Positions 14,443 through 14,450 of a stretch of 14,450 nucleotides of DNA are shown piece after piece. The stretch is taken from positions 1 through 14,450 of the forward strand of contig CAZNOZ010000045.1 in assembly GCA_964574935.1 (NCBI GenBank). The letters run 5' to 3'. Both the position numbers and the translations under genes were made by a program. The notes beneath the pieces were generated by a model that saw only the letters and a list, made by a program, of their open reading frames with translations, had not been told where the DNA came from and did not search any database. The stretch comes from JBBECE01 sp964574935 (GTDB lineage Bacteria; Pseudomonadota; Alphaproteobacteria; Rhizobiales; Devosiaceae). Position 1 is the first letter of the stretch; each line of letters opens with the position of its first letter.

Positions 14443-14450
14443 AGGGGAAG

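Overview
The window is very GC-rich (about 70% by eye). It reads as alphaproteobacterial chromosome. The minus-strand order rlpA - dacC - tmk - holB - metG is a familiar alphaproteobacterial housekeeping cluster, and the plus strand carries a cobalamin-dependent split methionine synthase cassette of the type I associate with Rhodobacterales and Hyphomicrobiales. I cannot name a genus from the sequence alone. I see no CRISPR array, tRNA, rRNA, integrase or transposase.

Left part (1-4641, minus strand). From upstream to downstream in transcription: a septal RlpA-like lipoprotein, a D-Ala-D-Ala carboxypeptidase (penicillin-binding protein), thymidylate kinase, the DNA polymerase III delta' subunit, and the N-terminal 214 residues of methionyl-tRNA synthetase, which runs off the window at base 1. 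Spacing is tight from dacC onward: 35 nt, 3 nt and 10 nt between successive genes.

Divergent region (4642-4964). This intergenic stretch holds an AT-rich perfect inverted repeat (ATATAAAG-N4-CTTTATAT) just before the plus-strand operon. It is a good candidate operator for a methionine/SAM-cycle regulator such as SahR. The rest is GC-rich with hairpins and short direct repeats.

Middle part (4965-10844, plus strand). Six genes together make up what MetH normally does in one polypeptide: a zinc-type homocysteine S-methyltransferase, a free-standing corrinoid protein, a DUF1638 protein, a small 'virulence factor'-family protein, a pterin-binding methyltransferase (methyl-THF to corrinoid), and a [2Fe-2S]/ASKHA corrinoid-reactivating ATPase (RACo/RamA-like). 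The reactivase replaces the SAM-dependent activation domain of MetH. The three partner enzymes all end in short Arg-rich tails, while the corrinoid protein begins with a strongly acidic segment, suggesting electrostatic docking. DUF1638 and the small protein are the least understood members. Both are translationally coupled by ATGA overlaps. A palindromic intergenic repeat lies between the pterin methyltransferase and the reactivase.

Right part (11052-14225, plus strand). Two proteins carry C-terminal staphylococcal-nuclease (SNase) domains behind a single membrane segment. The first is an 813-residue protein with a roughly 550-residue Ala/Glu/Lys/Arg coiled coil; its SNase domain has lost key metal-binding acids and the usual catalytic Glu. 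The second is a 186-residue protein with an intact catalytic set. The window ends with a REP/BIME-like pair of palindromes (14358-14442).
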